From NCBI RefSeq assembly GCF_028476545.1, contig NW_026731985.1:1646501-1710500 (forward strand): a DNA stretch of 64,000 nucleotides, written 5' to 3'. Both the position numbers and the translations under genes were made by a program. A model generated the notes under the pieces. It made no database searches. It worked only from the letters and a program-made list of their open reading frames with translations, and was not told the origin of the DNA. Origin of the DNA: Physella acuta. Lineage: Eukaryota; Mollusca; Gastropoda; Physidae. Shown here one piece after another: positions 30,754 to 42,255 of the stretch (positions are counted from its first letter, which is position 1; every line of letters begins with the position of its first letter).

Positions 30754-31390
30754 CAAGATGGAGGACGGGACTAATGCGACAGTTGATGACGTCACGTGGT
30801 GCTGGACGAGCGAGGTAGTGCTCTTTCAGTGAACTGTGGATAGTTTTGTGTATGATGAAATGTGGATAGTTTTCTGGATATTATTATAAAACGTGTATAG
30901 TTTGACCAGACAATAATATACTGTATATAGTTTCTCTGGACAATATTGTCTCAAAACATACGTACTGTTGGCAATATGGTGACTTATCGTGTAGACCAAT
31001 ATGGTTCATAATGTGATGGTCAACATGACATATACAATGCTGATCAGTGTGTAACCACGTTTTGTTAGTTATTGTGGTCACGTGATATGCTAGTAAATGT
31101 GATCACGTGACGTGCTAGTAAATAAGGTCACGTGATATGCTAGTAAATGTGATCACGGACGTGGAGGTCATCTTAACTTAAAATAGAACCCCTATATGTC
31201 TATAGTCCTGGACACTTAAATCACAATGTTATACTTGTAAATTAATTTAATCCTTGAAACCTTTACATAAATGTTGATAAACCAGTTTCAATGTATATAA
31301 TTTCTTGTTGCTTGATTTCTTTGTTATAATTATTAATGGTTGTTATATTACTATGCATTGAATATCTGAAATAAATTTAAAACCAACTTT
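30754..31390 (+). other. Aquaporin 3' UTR (predicted)
   Basis: Unique sequence with four copies of a CACGTGATATGCTAGTAAAT-type unit at 31078-31160. AATAAA at 31370-31375 is the likely polyadenylation signal. Confidence 0.55.
31370..31375 (+). terminator. Candidate polyadenylation signal of the aquaporin gene
   Basis: AATAAA about 620 bp after the stop codon. Confidence 0.5.
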
Positions 31391-32269
31391 GTTCTTCGCT
31401 TGATTTTGTACTTGGGGGTCGTTGATTATAACATAATTTTTTTGCCGCCACCCCCCCCCCCTCCCTCCCTCTTCACACATTTTCACAAAAGCCCCTTCCC
31501 CCCCCCCCCCCCCCAATGGAAATAAAAACCACAACTAGCGCCTTCCCCCCTCCCCTCCCCCACCAGCTTCTTAATAAGAGTACTAATTGTTTACTTTTGG
31601 TTAGGAAAAATAACCAATCTAGGCTGATTTAAACGAAAATATTTACTGAGTTGTTTCCCTTCACGAGGAATCTATATAATGATAAAAAAATATAATTTTC
31701 TTCATGGACACCACGACGCAAGCTGACTATCGAACCCTCCTACCGCCCCCTCCCTTGCTCTCCAGTCTTGTGAGTTGTGGTTCACGCCAAATGTCAACAA
31801 TCTTAGAGCCGGGTCGAATTAGTGACGGCTATTATGGGCAGATAATTTAGTCTTTAAAAGAGTTGAAACTAAGGGGGGGGGGTAATAAAAAAGTTCTGCT
31901 TGATCATTTCATTATCGTCTATAAATGTCAATTGTCGTCACGGACGGCTGCTTTCACGGGGGTGTAGGGTAGTATCCAATTAACAAGTTATAAAATTACT
32001 GAAAAGTAAAAAATTAAACAACTAAATAGCGGCGTATGCTACGCCGCGGGTCGGCTCGTATAATTTTTTTTTGAGTGTTAACTTTTTGTTGTTTAAGTTC
32101 TTTAGCTACATGTTTTACTATTTGATTAGCTAATCTGGTTTTATATAAGATTTATTGATATAATTTCATTACCGTGTACCAGAAATTATTTCAAAACTGT
32201 TAAATAACTGCTAATAATACAAATACGCCACTGCCTAAATCAGTAGGCCTACATCCTATGGCTAATATC
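31391..32269. other. Intergenic, low-complexity and unassigned
   Basis: Poly-C tracts at 31450-31515, and G/C-rich border phrase GGCGTATGCTACGCCGCGGG at 32032, probably the end of a dispersed element. No gene seen. Confidence 0.5.
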
Positions 32270-32490
32270 ATCAGGTCATGTGGCTAACATCATCAGGTCT
32301 TGTGGCTAACATCATTAGATCATGTGGCTAACATCATCAGGTCATGTGGCTAACATCATCAGGTCATGTGGCTAACATCATCAGATCATATGGCTAACAT
32401 CATCAGATCATATGGCTAACATCATCAGGTCATATGGCTAACATCATCAGATCATATGGCTAACATCATCAGATCATGTGGCTAACATCA
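32270..32490. repeat. 22-bp minisatellite
   Basis: Ten units of GGCTAACATCATCAGATCAT plus GT, ending next to a SINE fragment. Confidence 0.93.
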
Positions 32491-32509
32491 TCAGATTCTA
32501 TAGTTTAAG

Positions 32510-32660
32510 TGTGTTGGACATCCCTGGGTCCACCCAGCTCTGATGGGTACCTAACTTATATTAGGGAAACAAAGGCAGCTGGGCATAACGCTGACCTCAC
32601 TATCCTTATGTATGCCGAGATCTTTGAAACTCTACTTCATCTGTCCCATGGAAAAGATTA
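32510..32660 (+). mobile_element. SINE fragment (3' body)
   Basis: GGTCCACCCAGCTCTGATGG, ACCTAACTTATATTAGGG and GGGCATAACGCTGACCTC match the copy at 12225. The tRNA head is missing. Confidence 0.75.
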
Positions 32661-33689
32661 TGATAAGTTGTTTAAAAAAGGTTTCTGAGTTAATATGGAT
32701 GAATGCTGAAGTGAGAGCTAAACTGTAAACATCACACCAAATCAAAATGTTATCAACGGGAATATCCGCTGGTATGACGCACCGGTGTACACTATAGATT
32801 GATGGATCAGTGTACATGAGAGACATTTTAAATTCTGTCTAGTCAAAACATCACTGGTTAGTGGAGAAATTCATTTTATTTAGGACATTTTAAAGCTAAT
32901 TAGCAAACTTTAATTATTTATTTAATATTTTAGTTTTAATTATTCAGCTGTATATCATCGTGTAACAAAAAGTTTATAATTTAGTTGTTATTAATTATAA
33001 AAGGACTCCCAGATTCTAGATAGATCTAGATCTAGAATAAATCTAGAATCTAGATCTACATCTAGAATCTAGATCCAGATCTAGATCTACATTTCTGGAT
33101 CTAGATCTAGAACAAGTGTAAAGTTTACTTAAAAATACGTTCTAAAATCCCTTTTAATTTGGATAAATCATTTTGTTTAATTAATATAAAATACATGTAG
33201 TTTTGATGTTATTTTGATTTAAACGAAGTTAATAAGCTAGGGTAATATTGAGTATATTAATGTATCTATTTTTAAAAAATATAACAGAAAACAAATTCCA
33301 AATAAAATGGCTACAATTTATTTTTTAACATTACTTTTTAAAATACAAAAACTCATCACACGTATGGACCTTCCACCGCTCCTTGTCCATCGTCACAAAT
33401 CGTCACAAATCGTCACATACCCCCTTTACCGCACATAGCCCCCCCCCCCCCACTAAATGTGTCGTGGTTTATGAACGACCCATTTCCAAAGATATTTCAC
33501 AACCCCAATCTTAGCCAAGTTTTAACCAAAGACCTATTCCAAACCCTTGCCCAATGATGTAACACCACCACGAACAACTCTGGCGCGTTGTATCAGAGCT
33601 GATGGTTCTTTTAAGTTGGCAGCAACTTGTGATGTGTCTCACATCTTCTCGCTTCACAGCTCACATCCTTAGAGACATCACACGTTTTC
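32661..33689. other. A/T-rich intergenic spacer
   Basis: Includes a CTAGAT-based tandem stretch at 33010-33115 and a C tract at 33435. No recognised gene A core promoter, unlike genes B and C. Confidence 0.5.
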
Positions 33690-33985
33690 ATCTGACTCCG
33701 TCTATACGAACCTCCTTCTGACTCCGCCTATCTAAGAAACGAATCATCACCCAACACACGAACCACCTGACTCCGCCCTCCTCACCCGAACCATCACCTA
33801 ACTCCGCCCACCCAACACCCGAACCATCACTTGACTCCGCCCACCCAACACACGAACCATCACCTGACTCCGCCCTCCTCATCCGAACCACCACTTGACT
33901 CCGCCCACCCAACACCCGAACCATCACTTGACTCCGCCCACCCAACACACGAACCATCACCTGACTCCGCCCACCTAACACCAGA
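33690..33985. repeat. 33-bp repeat upstream of gene A
   Basis: About 9 units of CTGACTCCGCCCACCCAACA plus CACGAACCATCAC. Each unit contains a CCGCCC GC-box-like word. The open frames crossing it come from the repeat. Confidence 0.88.
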
Positions 33986-34029
33986 ACCCCTACGTGTCCC
34001 ACAGCTTCCTGTATACCTGTATTCAAGCA

Positions 34030-34290
34030 GCACCCCCAGCGGTCCAGTCACCCCCAGCGGTCCAGTCACCCCCAGCGGTCCAGTCACCCCCAGAGGTCCA
34101 GTCACCCCCAGAGGTCCAGTCACACCCAGAGGTCCAGTCACACCCAGAGGTCCAGTCACACCCAGAGGTCCAGTCACCCCCAGAGGTCCAGTCACCCCCA
34201 GAGGTCCAGTCACCCCCAGAGGTCCAGTCACACCCAGAGGTCCAGTCACACCCAGAGGTCCAGTCACACCCAGAGGTCCAGTCACCCCCC
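34030..34290 (+). repeat. 18-bp array in the gene A leader
   Basis: Fourteen exact 18-bp units (CAGTCACCCCCAGAGGTC type) that stop 5 bp before the ATG at 34295. The array is open in the same frame as the ATG, but paralogue alignment places the start at 34295. Confidence 0.9.
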
Positions 34291-34294
34291 TGTC

Positions 34295-34450
34295 ATGGCC
34301 GGCAACAGGCCCACAGTGGCCGATGGTTTTCTGGGCTCCCTGCCCACATTCAGCGAGGCTAAGCTCAAAACTAAAAGTCACAAGACCCCGGAGTTTAAGC
34401 TCAGAGCTAACAGGGAAGTCATAGAGTTGACTACTGCTGTCCCAATCAAG
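34295..34450 (+). CDS. Gene A exon 1
   Basis: ATG at 34295 aligns with the starts of B (49388) and C (61471). Donor GTAAGT. Ten bases into the intron, GAGTTTAAACTCGGAGCTAA repeats exon bases at 34391 (GAGTTTAAGCTCAGAGCTAA) and runs into CAG|GTAAAG, so part of the exon has been copied across the donor. Confidence 0.85.
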
Positions 34451-36376
34451 GTAAGTTGAGTTTAAACTCGGAGCTAACAGGTAAAGTAAATTTCCTTTCG
34501 AACCATGGGCAAGTGCAGTAGTTTCTGTGACCTTGGCATATGAAGCGATGGCGTTGTCAGCAATATGCCCAGCCGTCTTTACTTTCTCTAACGTAAGTCC
34601 AATCTTTTGTGGCTCGGTGGACGTTCTACGACTTAGCCTGGATTCGAACTCGAGACTTATATGTCAGCAGTCGTATGCTCTACCGTTTGATCACAGTTCC
34701 ATGAGCTGACAGGTATGTTTAGTTTCAATCCTAGGTAACCTGGAAGAGTTGGCCATTGGATTCCAAAGCTGCTAACTATTTACATCCCCAACGCCATCCG
34801 ACCACTAAAAAATATCAATTTGGTTATATTCTTTCAAAATATCTAGCACTAGCATAGGCGACTGTTTATAAATTAAAATCTCAGATAAAACATAATTAGC
34901 AGGAAGAACAAAAACTCACTAAAATGTAGATTTACAGTTCCTAAACGAATTGAATATAATATTTATTCATAAATAGAGTTCAATTAAATGTCTGTGTACG
35001 ATCACGACGGTTCCCAGAAAGAACCGCAACGGAAAAAAGCGCAACGGAAAAAAGCGCAAATCAAAAAGCGCAACGGAAATAAGCGCACACGGAAAAAAGC
35101 GCAAAGAGAAAAAAGCGCACACAGAAAAAAGCGCAAACAGAAAAAAGCGCAAACGGAAAAAAGCGCAAACAGAAAAAAGCGCACACAGAAAAAAGCACAA
35201 ACGGAAAAAAGCGCAAACAGAAACAGAAAAATGCGCAACCAGAAAAAACACAACGAAAAATGTGCAAAAGAGAAATTTAGCACAAAGACCATATGGACTA
35301 GATGACATTTATACATGACTGTTAGGGCTGCTGTGAGAGTGTCGTGTTTGATCACGTGATCTACTACCATTTAAAGCGTACCACTACCATCTGCATTCCC
35401 ATCACCACGATACAGGCGATAATCACTTTACACAATGCCTATTATTTTCTTGGTCAATAATTATTCAACTACTATTCTCGTATAAACATAAAACTATCGA
35501 CATTACACGAAGTATCTTTCACATTCTCCCTAGTCCGAACTACCTAGCTTGCATACTATAACAACCCGTTCCTATGGCAAAACTTCACTCTCTTTCATCC
35601 GCGTCATTAAACATGCATTCGTCATATCTCTCGTAACAACATTCATTCGCACCAAAATAACAATTTTGTATTTAATATTTTTTCACATTATGACGCACCT
35701 ACCTACCTACCTACTACCCACCTACCTACCTACCTACCTAACTACCCACCTACCCACTTACCCACTTACCCACCTACCCGCCTACATACTTACCAAACTA
35801 CCCACCAAAAAAGTATCGGCGAAGTTCGTAAGTTTCGTAAACTGTACTAGACATCATTTTTTTAATGAAAATTCATTGACATCATTGACATATGTTACAT
35901 ATATGTTACATTTTGCGACAACCTTAATTAGTGCGTTGGGCTTGTATGAAAACTCACTTCGAACTAACTCAATTACATGCTATTTATTTTAACATTACAC
36001 GGTAAGCGTCACCCAACTGTTGTGATGTGAGGTGAGGACAGGTTCGACAATAAACCAACACGAAAGTACGAAAGAGACATAGATTGCCTATTAGAGAATG
36101 GACCCCTTAACTTTCCTAACCCCACCATTTATTATACCCTACCTAACCTCTAAATTTACTGCGCTAAATGTCACTTCCCTCCCAATCGTTCCTATTCTAC
36201 AGAATTGTGTATACTATTTATTTACATTCTTTAATCTCAATATAACTAAAATAGACTTTTGTTTGAAGGGTAATGAAAACATGTAAACAAAAGGGACGCT
36301 ACTCTAAATCTATGCGAATACTTTTATGCAGTGGCGTAGGCAGGGGGGGGGGTTTATGGGGGGTCATAACCCCCCC

Positions 36377-36457
<81 letters not shown>

Positions 36458-37967
36458 AACGGGTTGTTATAGTATGCAAGCTAGGTAGTTCGGACTAGGG
36501 AGAATGTGAAAGATACTTCGTGTAATGTCGATAGTTTTATGTTTATACGAGAATAGTAGTTGAATAATTATTGACCAAGAAAATAATAGGCATTGTGTAA
36601 AGTGATTATCGCCTGTATCGTGGTGATGGGAATGCAGATGGTAGTGGTACGCTTTAAATGGTAGTAGATCACGTGATCAAACACGACACTCTCACAGCAG
36701 CCCTAACAGTCATGTATAAATGTGTCATCTAGTCCATATGGTCTTTGTGCTAAATTTCTCTTTTGCACATTTTTCGTTGTTTTTTCTGGTTGCGCATTTT
36801 TCTGTTTCTGTTTGCGCTTTTTTCCGTTTGCGCTTTTTTCTGTGTGCGCTTTTTTCTGTTTGCGCTTTTTTCCGTTTGCGCTTTTTTCTGTTTGCGCTTT
36901 TTTCTGTGTGCGCTTTTTTCTCTTTGCGCTTTTTTCCGTTTGCGCTTTTTTCTGTTTGCGCTTTTTTCCGTTTGCGCTTTTTTCCGTTTGCGCTTTTTTC
37001 CGTGTGCGCTTTTTTCTGTTTGCGCTTTTTTCCGTTTGCGCTTTTTTCTCTTTGCGCTTTTTTCCGTTTGCGCTTTTTTCTGTTTGCGCTTTTTTCTGTG
37101 TGCGCTTTTTTCTCTTTGCGCTTTTTTCTGTTTGCGCTTTTTTCTGTTTGCGCTTTTTTCCGTGTGCGCTTTTTTCTCTTTGCGCTTTTTTCAGTTTGCG
37201 CTTTTTTCTGTTTGCGCTTTTTTCTGTGTGCGCTTTTTTCTCTTTGCGCTTTTTTCCGTTTGCGCTTTTTTCTCTTTGCGCTTTTTTCTGTGTGCGCTTA
37301 TTTCCGTTGTGCTTTTTGATTTGCGCTTTTTTCCGTTGCGCTTTTTTCCGTTGCGGTTCTTTCCGGCCACCGATCACGACAAACTAACCAGAATTTACAT
37401 AAAGTTGATCAACCGAAGCTGACAATGTCTCTGGTGTTTTTGTCTCAGACAGTCACCAAGCTGATCCAGTGTGACGGGGAGAAAGAACTCCCAGAGTACA
37501 CGCTGAGCCAGAGGAAGGACAAGACCTCCATCTTCTTCCACCTCGGCTTCCCCGCCTCCGGATGGTACAAGTTCAGCATCTTCGCCCTGCAGGAGTCCGA
37601 ACCCAAGGAGTCGCTGCCCAACGTCTACAACTACCTGATCGAGGTAGAGGTTCCCAAACCAGCCCGGACCTACCCCAAGGTGTACACAAAGTTCTACACG
37701 GACTACTGTGTCCTGGAGCAACCTATGGTGCTGAACGCCCAACAGAAGCGTCTTGACCAGGTCAAGTTTGACCTTCTGGTGCCTGGAGCTTTCAAGGTTG
37801 CTGTCCACGCAGGGGATGAGTGGTTTCAGTTGACCAAGGACGGGAATAGATGGAGTGACACCCTTGACCTTCACGAGCACGCGACTTCTGGGTCCAAAGT
37901 TCAAGTGATGGCGTCTTACGAGGCTGAGGCGTGCTCCTACACTGCTCTGTTGGAGTATACGCTGTGA
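34295..37967 (+). CDS. Gene A: small KY/hillarin-type Ig-like protein, 224 aa
   Basis: Two exons, 34295-34450 (52 codons) and 37449-37967 (172 codons plus stop), phase 0. The N-terminal piece ([20 protein letters not shown]) and the exon 2 module ([40 protein letters not shown]) resemble the beta-rich Ig-like module that follows the transglutaminase-like domain in kyphoscoliosis peptidase and hillarin. The peptidase domain itself is absent. No signal peptide is visible, so a cytosolic, possibly cytoskeleton-linked role is inferred. The family call is by motif resemblance only. The intron (2998 bp) holds a SINE and a complete fold-back element. Paralogues B and C follow in the same orientation. 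Confidence 0.75.
34500..34710 (-). mobile_element. tRNA-derived SINE copy in gene A intron
   Basis: The minus strand has the tRNA-like head with GAGTTCGAATCC (34645-34660 region) and body GGGCATATTGCTGACAAC. Same family as 12225. Confidence 0.7.
34711..34999. other. Gene A intron, unique part
   Basis: A/T-rich, nothing recognised. Confidence 0.5.
35025..35250 (+). repeat. 16-bp array in the left fold-back arm
   Basis: About 14 units of GCGCAAACGGAAAAAA/GCGCACACAGAAAAAA. The Lys-rich frame across it is a repeat artefact. Confidence 0.9.
35574..36454. other. Fold-back spacer
   Basis: A/T-rich spacer with an ACCT microsatellite (35695-35790) and, at 36330-36378, the phrase CAGTGGCGTAGGCAGGGGGG typical of an hAT-like end. 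No protein recognised. Confidence 0.6.
36379..36455. repeat. (TA)n microsatellite in the fold-back spacer
   Basis: About 38 TA units directly before the right arm. Confidence 0.95.
36790..37350 (-). repeat. 16-bp array in the right fold-back arm
   Basis: About 33 units of the same 16-mer, inverted, more than twice as many as in the left arm. The long hydrophobic frames on the + strand (repeating [10 protein letters not shown]) are repeat artefacts. Confidence 0.92.
37449..37967 (+). CDS. Gene A exon 2 (KY-like Ig module)
   Basis: Starts after TTTTTGTCTCAG at 37448 and is 519 nt including TGA. Starting with [13 protein letters not shown] it aligns with gene B from VGTKLTQCDGEKV to the end without gaps. 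Bases 37649-37749 are identical to 50741-50841 of gene B, while the flanks differ by roughly a quarter. Confidence 0.9.
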   Translation, partial: TVTKLIQCDGEKELPEYTLSQRKDKTSIFFHLGFPASGWYKFSIFALQESEPKESLPNVYNYLIEVEVPKPARTYPKVYTKFYTDYCVLEQPMVLNAQQKRLDQVKFDLLVPGAFKVAVHAGDEWFQLTKDGNRWSDTLDLHEHATSGSKVQVMASYEAEACSYTALLEYTL

Positions 37968-38700
37968 GAGGCCCCGGAGTGGGGCGAGGGAGTTGTTTTA
38001 GATACAGAATAGGGGAGGTTGGGGCTGTGGATTAGCTTTAGATATAGACGCCGGGTGGGGAGCAGGGGATTAGCTTTACAATTATCTCCAGTGATAGGGC
38101 TAGGAATTAAATTTACATACATCACCAGTGGTAGGCATAGGGATTAGCTGTACATACATCACCAGTGGTAGGCATAGGGATTAGCTGTACATACATCACC
38201 AGTGGTAGGCATAGGGATTAGCTTTACATACATCGACAATGGTAGGTCTAGGGATTAGCTTTAGATCTTGACCTCGGAATGGGTCTAGGGATTAGCTTTA
38301 GATCCAGACCCCGGAATGAGCCTAGGGATTAGCTTTAGATCTAGAACCCCGGAATGGGCCTAGGAATTAGCTTTGAAGTGAGAGTTCAGACATCGATTTG
38401 AAGATTTCAAATTTCCAATGTCCGTATCTAAAACGTCGACAAGCAGGTATCACTTGAGCCTGCATATGAAAAAAAAACTCAATAGTTAAGTTTTGGGCTG
38501 CATAAGGCACGAGACTTCTTGCTGTCTCTACAATCTGATCTCTGTAGCTTCAATTTTTTCTTCTCTCGGTCGTCCGCCATGCCAGGAAAACAAAATTAAG
38601 ATGTTCTATACACAAGAGAAGCAGTTCAACTTTACAGCTAATGAATTTGTAACTCAGTACGTAAAATAAATGCGTATAGTCTAGTAAATTTGTGGATTGT
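37968..38700 (+). other. Gene A 3' UTR with tandem repeats
   Basis: About 8 units of 37-45 bp built on GGGATTAGCTTTACATACAT plus CACCAGTGGTAGG, at 38020-38375. Candidate AATAAA at 38665-38670. Confidence 0.7.
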
Positions 38701-39479
38701 TTGTATTTTGGTTGTTTATAGAATAACTCACCTCATATTAAATTGAGGCAAGTATGAAATTTTTAGAGATCCGATATAAGCCTATGTCTGTGTATCGCTT
38801 TCCTTCATATAAAATTACATTCTTTTATTATGTTTACCAAATGTCTTAAAATTAAAAAAGTCTGTTTAGAGAAAATATTTTGAGTTTCAAGAAATTATAA
38901 TAATATTATCGATAAGGATGGAGTTATGTAATGTTTTGTGTGTGTGTGTTAATTTTATCTTTTTTTGTTTTGTTTAATGTTCAGTAGAGTTTGCTGGTGG
39001 GGGTTGGTGTTAAGGGTTTGTACAGTGGGGGTTTGGGGGTGATGTTAAGAAAGAGTTTGTATCTTGGAGTTTGTTTATACATTAGACGTGGTCTAGCGTG
39101 ACCTCTGACCCCGAAATGTACACAAGGTAGACATAGGAAAGTATTAAAGTCACAGAAAAGACAGTCTACACCCAAACAGGATTCGAACCCGCACTCCACC
39201 AGGCTCCAATTCGCCTTGCCTTTTTTAAAGCAGGTCTATATTGCTATATTAATAGACAATTTGACATGGTTTAATTTTTATTAAAACATTTGGATTTAGG
39301 AATAATTTTAAAATATGTACATTTTCTGAATAATTATGTGGTTCTCGTTTCTGTGTGTTGTCATATTTGACCTTAGAAAATGTCAAACAAATGGTTTTAA
39401 ATCGTAGGACAATAAACCACTATACACAAAAGACAGAAACAAAGACTGTCGCTATCATCAATATTACAGTATTGTTCTT
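38701..39479. other. Intergenic spacer
   Basis: A/T-rich. A tRNA-like B box lies on the minus strand within it. Confidence 0.5.
39165..39230 (-). mobile_element. tRNA-like SINE head (different family)
   Basis: On the minus strand: GGAGCCTGGTGGAGTGCGGG and GGTTCGAATCCTGTTTGGGT, the latter a good B box. No cloverleaf can be completed, so it is a SINE head and not a tRNA gene. Confidence 0.45.
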
Positions 39480-40690
39480 GGTACAGCTACATCTAGATCC
39501 AACAGACCTAAACTTTACAGTACGGGTTTTAGTACAGCTACATCTAGAGACCTAAACTTTACGGTATGGTTCTTGGTACAGCTACATCTAGAGACCTAAA
39601 CTTAATGGTTCTTGGTACAGCTACATCCAGAGTTTCTTCCAGGCATCTCTTCGGGAGGGCTTTGCCCCCCCCCCCCCCCCCGAAAAAATTTTACCGCCCC
39701 CCCGAACGAAATGAAATTTATATAATTTATATAGAAAATATATACTTTTAACAGTGTCCGCCCCCCCCCCCCCCCCCGAAGAAAGTCTACCGCCCCCCCC
39801 GAAAATTTCAAGTGCCCCCCCCCGGAGAAAAAAGTCTGGAAGAAACACTGGCTACATCTAGAGACTAAAATTTTACTGTAAGGTTCTTGGTAGAGCTAGA
39901 GACCTAAACTTTACTGTATGGTTCTTGGTACAGCTACATCTAGAGACCTAAACTTTACAGTACGGTTCTTGGTACAGCAACATCTAGAGACCTAAACTTT
40001 ATGGTTCTTGGTACAGCTACATCTAGATCATAGAGACCTACACTTTATGGTTCTTGGTACAGATATATCTAGATCATACAGACCTAAACTTTGCAGTACG
40101 GTTCTTGGTAAAGCTACATCTAGAGACCTAAGCTTTACTGTATGGTTCTTGGTACAGCTAGAGACCTAAACTTTGCTGTATGGTTTTTGGTACAGAGCCA
40201 CATCTAGAGACCTAAACTTTGCTGTATGGTTCTTGGTACAGCTACATTTAGATCCTTCAGCCCTAAACTTTATAGTATGGTTCTTGGTACAGCTACATCT
40301 AGAGGCCTAAACTTTACTGTATGGTTCTTGGTAGAGCTACATCTAGACCCTAGAGACCTAAACTTTATGGTTCTTGGTACAGCTACATCTAGAGGCCTAA
40401 ACTTTACGGTATGGTTCTTGGTACAGCTACATCTAGAGACCTAAACTTTATGGTTCTTGGTACAGCTACATCTAGAGACCTAAACTTTATGGTTCTTGGT
40501 ACAGCTACATCTAGAGACCTAAACTTTATGGTTCTTGGTACAGCTACATCTAGAGACCTAAACTTTATGGTTCTTGGTACAGCTACATCTAGATCCTAGA
40601 GACCTAAACTTTATGGTTCTTGGTACAGCTACATCTAGAGACCTAAACTGTACAGTATGGTTCTTGGTACAGCTACATATATTTAGATCC
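39480..40690. repeat. 39-bp minisatellite
   Basis: About 27 units of GGTTCTTGGTACAGCTACAT plus CTAGAGACCTAAACTTTAT, with some units carrying ATCCTAGAGACC. A MITE (39628-39850) is inserted in it. The unit contains TTCTTGGTACAG, weakly acceptor-like. Confidence 0.92.
39628..39850. mobile_element. hAT-type MITE with 8-bp target duplication
   Basis: CAGAGTTTCTTCCAGGC ... GTCTGGAAGAAACACTG form inverted ends. GCTACATC flanks both sides (39620-39627 and 39851-39858). The interior is C-rich with three poly-C tracts. No coding content. Confidence 0.88.
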
Positions 40691-40845
40691 TAGACATTAT
40701 GTTATAGTTCTTGGTGCTCGATACACAAACATCCTACAAGCTCAACCATTTGACTGCTAGTTCCTAGAGAGAAAAAAACAAGATCAGTTGTAGCAAGATA
40801 TAAATGAGTTGATCATGCTATGAACGGTTTTAAAAGCCTAGTTTT

Positions 40846-41500
40846 TTACTTTCTCGTATATATGAAGTATAGAGAAAGTCTTGTAATCGTGCAAAAAAAA
40901 ATCAAGATTTTTAAAAATCTCGACGTTTTACACCTCACTGATACGGAAAAACATAATTTTGCAAGCTTGCCCGCATGTCTGTGTGTCTGTCTGTCTGTGT
41001 GTAAACACGATAACTTGAGTACCGTTACAGCTAGGTTGATGAAATTTCATATATAAGAATTTTATCAAAATCGTAGATCCTGATCAACTTTTGAGCGATT
41101 TCCGATAACCGGAAGTGGTACTTTTCCTACTTTGAATTTTTAAAAAGCCTATAATTTGAGTACTATTTCAGATAGATAAATGAAATTTCACATGTAAGTA
41201 CAATATCTAATTCTCTACCTTCTATCAAATTTTGAGTAATTTCCGTTGACCGGAAGTAGTAATTTACGCTATTTCCAGTTTCTCAAAAAACGCATGTAAA
41301 TTTATAAAGTACTCATAATATTGCGCACTATTATGCACATTTTATTAGGCGTTCACTTGGTGTGCAATTCATTTTTTTTTACGAGATTCCATTCTATTAT
41401 AAAAAGTTTAAGAAATAAAAAATGGATTACAAATATTGTCTATGTCCTGAGTTGCCATCCCTCGTAGTTTTATATTAGAATATTCGAGGAAGTTTAGGGG
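40846..41500 (+). mobile_element. Copy of the ACTTTCTCG dispersed element
   Basis: ACTTTCTCGTATATATGAAG, AACACGATAACTTGAGTACC and the end GAGTTGCCATCCCTCGTAG match the copy at 7870-9310. Near the start, ACTTTCTC...GAGAAAGT forms a small hairpin. Two diverged copies of TTTCCG(A/T)(T/G)(A/G)ACCGGAAGT lie inside. Confidence 0.65.
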
Positions 41501-41879
41501 AGATCACTCCCGGTTTATTTTTATTTTTAGCCTTCAATGTGGCTTGTCTTCTCAGGACATCTAAACATGGCTGGCGTTAATTAAAGAAGTTTTAAATAGA
41601 CAAAGTTCATCGAGGTTAGGAACATATAAGGCCGAGCTAGATTGTGTTACGATTCGTTGTCTTCTCTGTAACAATTCCTAGAATGGCGAACAAAAGTTTT
41701 ATAATCCTATTTTATCGACACCTGGGTGTCAGTTCCTAGAATGTCAGACATGTAGGCTGTCTATGGCTTTCTTAGAGCTCTGGATTAGAGTCGGTTGGTT
41801 CCAGTTGACTGGGTCGTGGTCTTTGTTGGGGTAAACTATAGGAACAGTGGTACTGTGTTGTTTGATCGGTCTGTACATG
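41501..41879. other. Intergenic spacer
   Basis: No gene signal. Confidence 0.5.
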
Positions 41880-42255
41880 GCATAGACAGGCATAGAGAGA
41901 CGTAGAGAGACAACGAGAGTCATAGAGAGACATAGATACATAGACAGAGAGACACACAGAGACATAGAGATGCATATAGAGTCTTAGAGAGACATAGATA
42001 CATAGACAGACAGAGAGACACAGCGAGACAGAGAAACATAGAGAGTCATAGACAGAAATAGAAACATAGACAGAGACATAGCAAAACATAAAGAGACTTA
42101 GATATGTAGACAGAGAGACACATAGAGAGACTTAGTCATAGAGAGACAAAGATACATAGACAGACAGAGACAGACATAGTAGACAGAGACACATAGAGAG
42201 ACATAGACAGAGAGACATGGAGATACAGAGACAGACATAGTGAGACAGAGACACA
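41880..42255. repeat. GACATAGA-type tandem repeat
   Basis: Irregular repeats of GACATAGAGAGACATAGATA and CATAGACAGAGAGACA. Confidence 0.85.

Larger units (their letters stand above)
35000..37380. mobile_element. Fold-back element with 9-bp target duplications
   Basis: The element is 35009-37371, flanked by GATCACGAC at 35000-35008 and 37372-37380. The termini GGTTCCCAGAAAGAACCG and, inverted, GGTGGCCGGAAAGAACCG match at 14 of 18 positions. The arms contain a 16-bp array (GCGCAAACGGAAAAAA) and then about 325 bp of nearly identical unique sequence (35250-35573 against 36455-36790). The spacer is 35574-36454, with an ACCTACCT tract, a CAGTGGCGTAGGCAGGGGGG element end and (TA)n. The 9-bp duplication and G-rich ends fit the Mutator-like class to which fly Foldback elements are linked. 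No transposase is present. Confidence 0.85.

Noticed and set aside
33831-34424. Proline-rich 197-codon frame with [11 protein letters not shown] repeats
   Set aside because: Its frame differs from the paralogue-supported start at 34295 and it consists of 33-bp and 18-bp arrays.
36720-37422. Long cysteine- and phenylalanine-rich or lysine-rich open frames
   Set aside because: They are all three frames of a 16-bp array in the fold-back arm; no codon preference, and the frames repeat in register with the array.
39165-39230. tRNA gene on the minus strand
   Set aside because: A B box is clear but acceptor and anticodon stems cannot be paired, so a SINE head is more likely.
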